A DNA stretch of 7,186 nucleotides, taken from the NCBI GenBank assembly GCA_023473405.1, contig JAMCZD010000424.1, forward strand, positions 1 to 7,186, written 5' to 3'. This document shows positions 6,535-7,186 of the stretch, one piece after another. How positions within the stretch are numbered: the first letter of the stretch is position 1; each line of letters begins with the position of its first letter. The position numbers and the translations under genes were made by a program. The stretch is from Candidatus Omnitrophota bacterium. GTDB taxonomy: Bacteria > Verrucomicrobiota > Verrucomicrobiia > Limisphaerales > UBA1319. The notes under the pieces are model-generated. The model did no database searches. It was not told the origin of the DNA and saw only the letters and a list, made by a program, of their open reading frames with translations.

Positions 6535-6551
6535 CCGTGACGCCCTCACGG
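6535..6551 (-). terminator. Hairpin overlapping the stop of the PQQ-like gene
   Basis: CCGTGA (6535-6540) and TCACGG (6546-6551) are exact reverse complements around a 5-base loop. On the minus strand the stem contains the TGA stop codon (6548-6546). There is no T-run after it, so termination is only a possibility. Confidence 0.3.
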
Positions 6552-7186
6552 TTTCGGGCCGCCAATCGAGATCAAATGGGAATAGGTTCTCAGATACATC
6601 ACCCCGCCGGACACTGCGGGGGTGGCAAAGCTTGGCTCACCCAGTTGCATGCGCGCCAGGATCTCAAGCTTGTCCGATACGGCCAGGACGAATACCTCTC
6701 CTTCTTTGGACACGCAGTAAATGCGGTGGTTCACGCACACCGGCGAACTATAGAATTCGGCCTCGAGCCGCTCGCGCCAGACCAGCTCGCCGGTATCCGC
6801 CCGCAGGCATGAAACCTGGCCGTTGTCACCCCACAAAAACAACCTGTCGCCCACCACCAACGGCGTCGGCACAAGCGGAACGGGCTTCTTGACCTCGTAA
6901 ACCAACGCGGGCGCTGATCCATCTTCCGACGATCCCGGGCGCACGGCGACGTAATGGAACCCGGTCACCCCATAACCGGCGCCGGCAATCACCAGACCAT
7001 TCGCCATTACGGGCGAGCTGACGCAACGGTCCCGGAAAACCTTGTCCATTTCCCACTTCACCTTCCCGGTGGCGCCGTCAACGGCGGTGATGCCATGCGC
7101 GGTGCTGGTGAAGATCAATTCGGGTTGGCCGCCGTTGGGTTGATAAATGCAGGGGGTCGAGTAGGCGGATTGCGAACTGCGTCGCT
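6546..7186 (-). CDS. PQQ-like (WD-type) beta-propeller protein, C-terminal part
   Basis: The frame ends with TGA at 6548-6546 and is open to the right edge, so at least 212 residues of the C-terminus are present and the start is outside. The TTG at 7118 is internal: residues read upstream of it (SAYSTPCIYQPNGGQPEL) continue the same fold. Repeated propeller blades are visible, each with a pattern like AVDGATGKVKWEM and CLRADTGELVWRERL, separated by strands such as VSSPVMANGLVIAGAG, TPLVVGDRLFLWGD and ATPAVSGGVMYLRT. Such PQQ-like repeat proteins are usually exported and abundant in Planctomycetota and Verrucomicrobiota. They may be non-enzymatic binding or scaffold proteins as well as dehydrogenases. 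No cofactor-binding or catalytic residue can be assigned from this part, so function is open. Confidence 0.85.
   Translation of the reverse strand, partial: RRSSQSAYSTPCIYQPNGGQPELIFTSTAHGITAVDGATGKVKWEMDKVFRDRCVSSPVMANGLVIAGAGYGVTGFHYVAVRPGSSEDGSAPALVYEVKKPVPLVPTPLVVGDRLFLWGDNGQVSCLRADTGELVWRERLEAEFYSSPVCVNHRIYCVSKEGEVFVLAVSDKLEILARMQLGEPSFATPAVSGGVMYLRTYSHLISIGGPKP

Larger units (their letters stand above)
6114..6545. other. Gene-free stretch between sulfatase and PQQ-like gene
   Basis: No convincing gene is seen in these 432 bases on either strand. The short open frames here translate the hairpin repeats and lack family features or ribosome binding sites. The two flanking genes converge on this stretch, so no promoter is required. 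It holds the hairpin after the sulfatase, two runs of short hairpins (6262-6343 and 6353-6417) and one copy of the AT-rich repeat (6470-6495). Positions 6142-6261 show nothing assignable. Confidence 0.7.

Overview
The window is about 60% GC by eye, with long genes and structured intergenic DNA. It looks like a chromosomal segment of a polysaccharide-degrading bacterium of the Planctomycetota-Verrucomicrobiota group, more likely Verrucomicrobiota. This rests on the mix of a large glycoside hydrolase family 2 protein, an exported formylglycine-type sulfatase and a PQQ-like beta-propeller protein, and on the style of the intergenic hairpin repeats. It is inference: no rRNA, tRNA or other lineage marker is present.

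Layout. Positions 1-2804 (+) hold the 3' part of a GH2 glycosidase with both catalytic glutamates and a long C-terminal extension. A gap (2805-3019) holds a perfect GCAA-loop hairpin and two copies of an AT-rich repeat. On the minus strand follow a small Smr-domain protein (3020-3364) and, upstream of it in transcription order, aspartate-semialdehyde dehydrogenase (asd, 3492-4496). asd has a near-consensus sigma-70 promoter only about 14 bases before its ATG. Divergent from asd is a secreted sulfatase (4626-6113, +). A 432-base non-coding stretch (6114-6545) follows, with a run of short hairpins with mostly 3-base loops and a third copy of the AT-rich repeat. The window closes with the C-terminal part of a PQQ-like beta-propeller protein (6546-7186, minus) that runs off the right edge.

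Function. GH2 and sulfatase are both parts of a sulfated-glycan degrading lifestyle, but they are not in one operon here: the housekeeping asd-smr pair lies between them on the opposite strand. asd feeds lysine/diaminopimelate, threonine and methionine synthesis. No defence system, CRISPR array, transposase or phage gene is visible. The most unusual material is non-coding: the hairpin runs at 6262-6417, the dispersed AT-rich repeat, and the apparently leaderless asd promoter.
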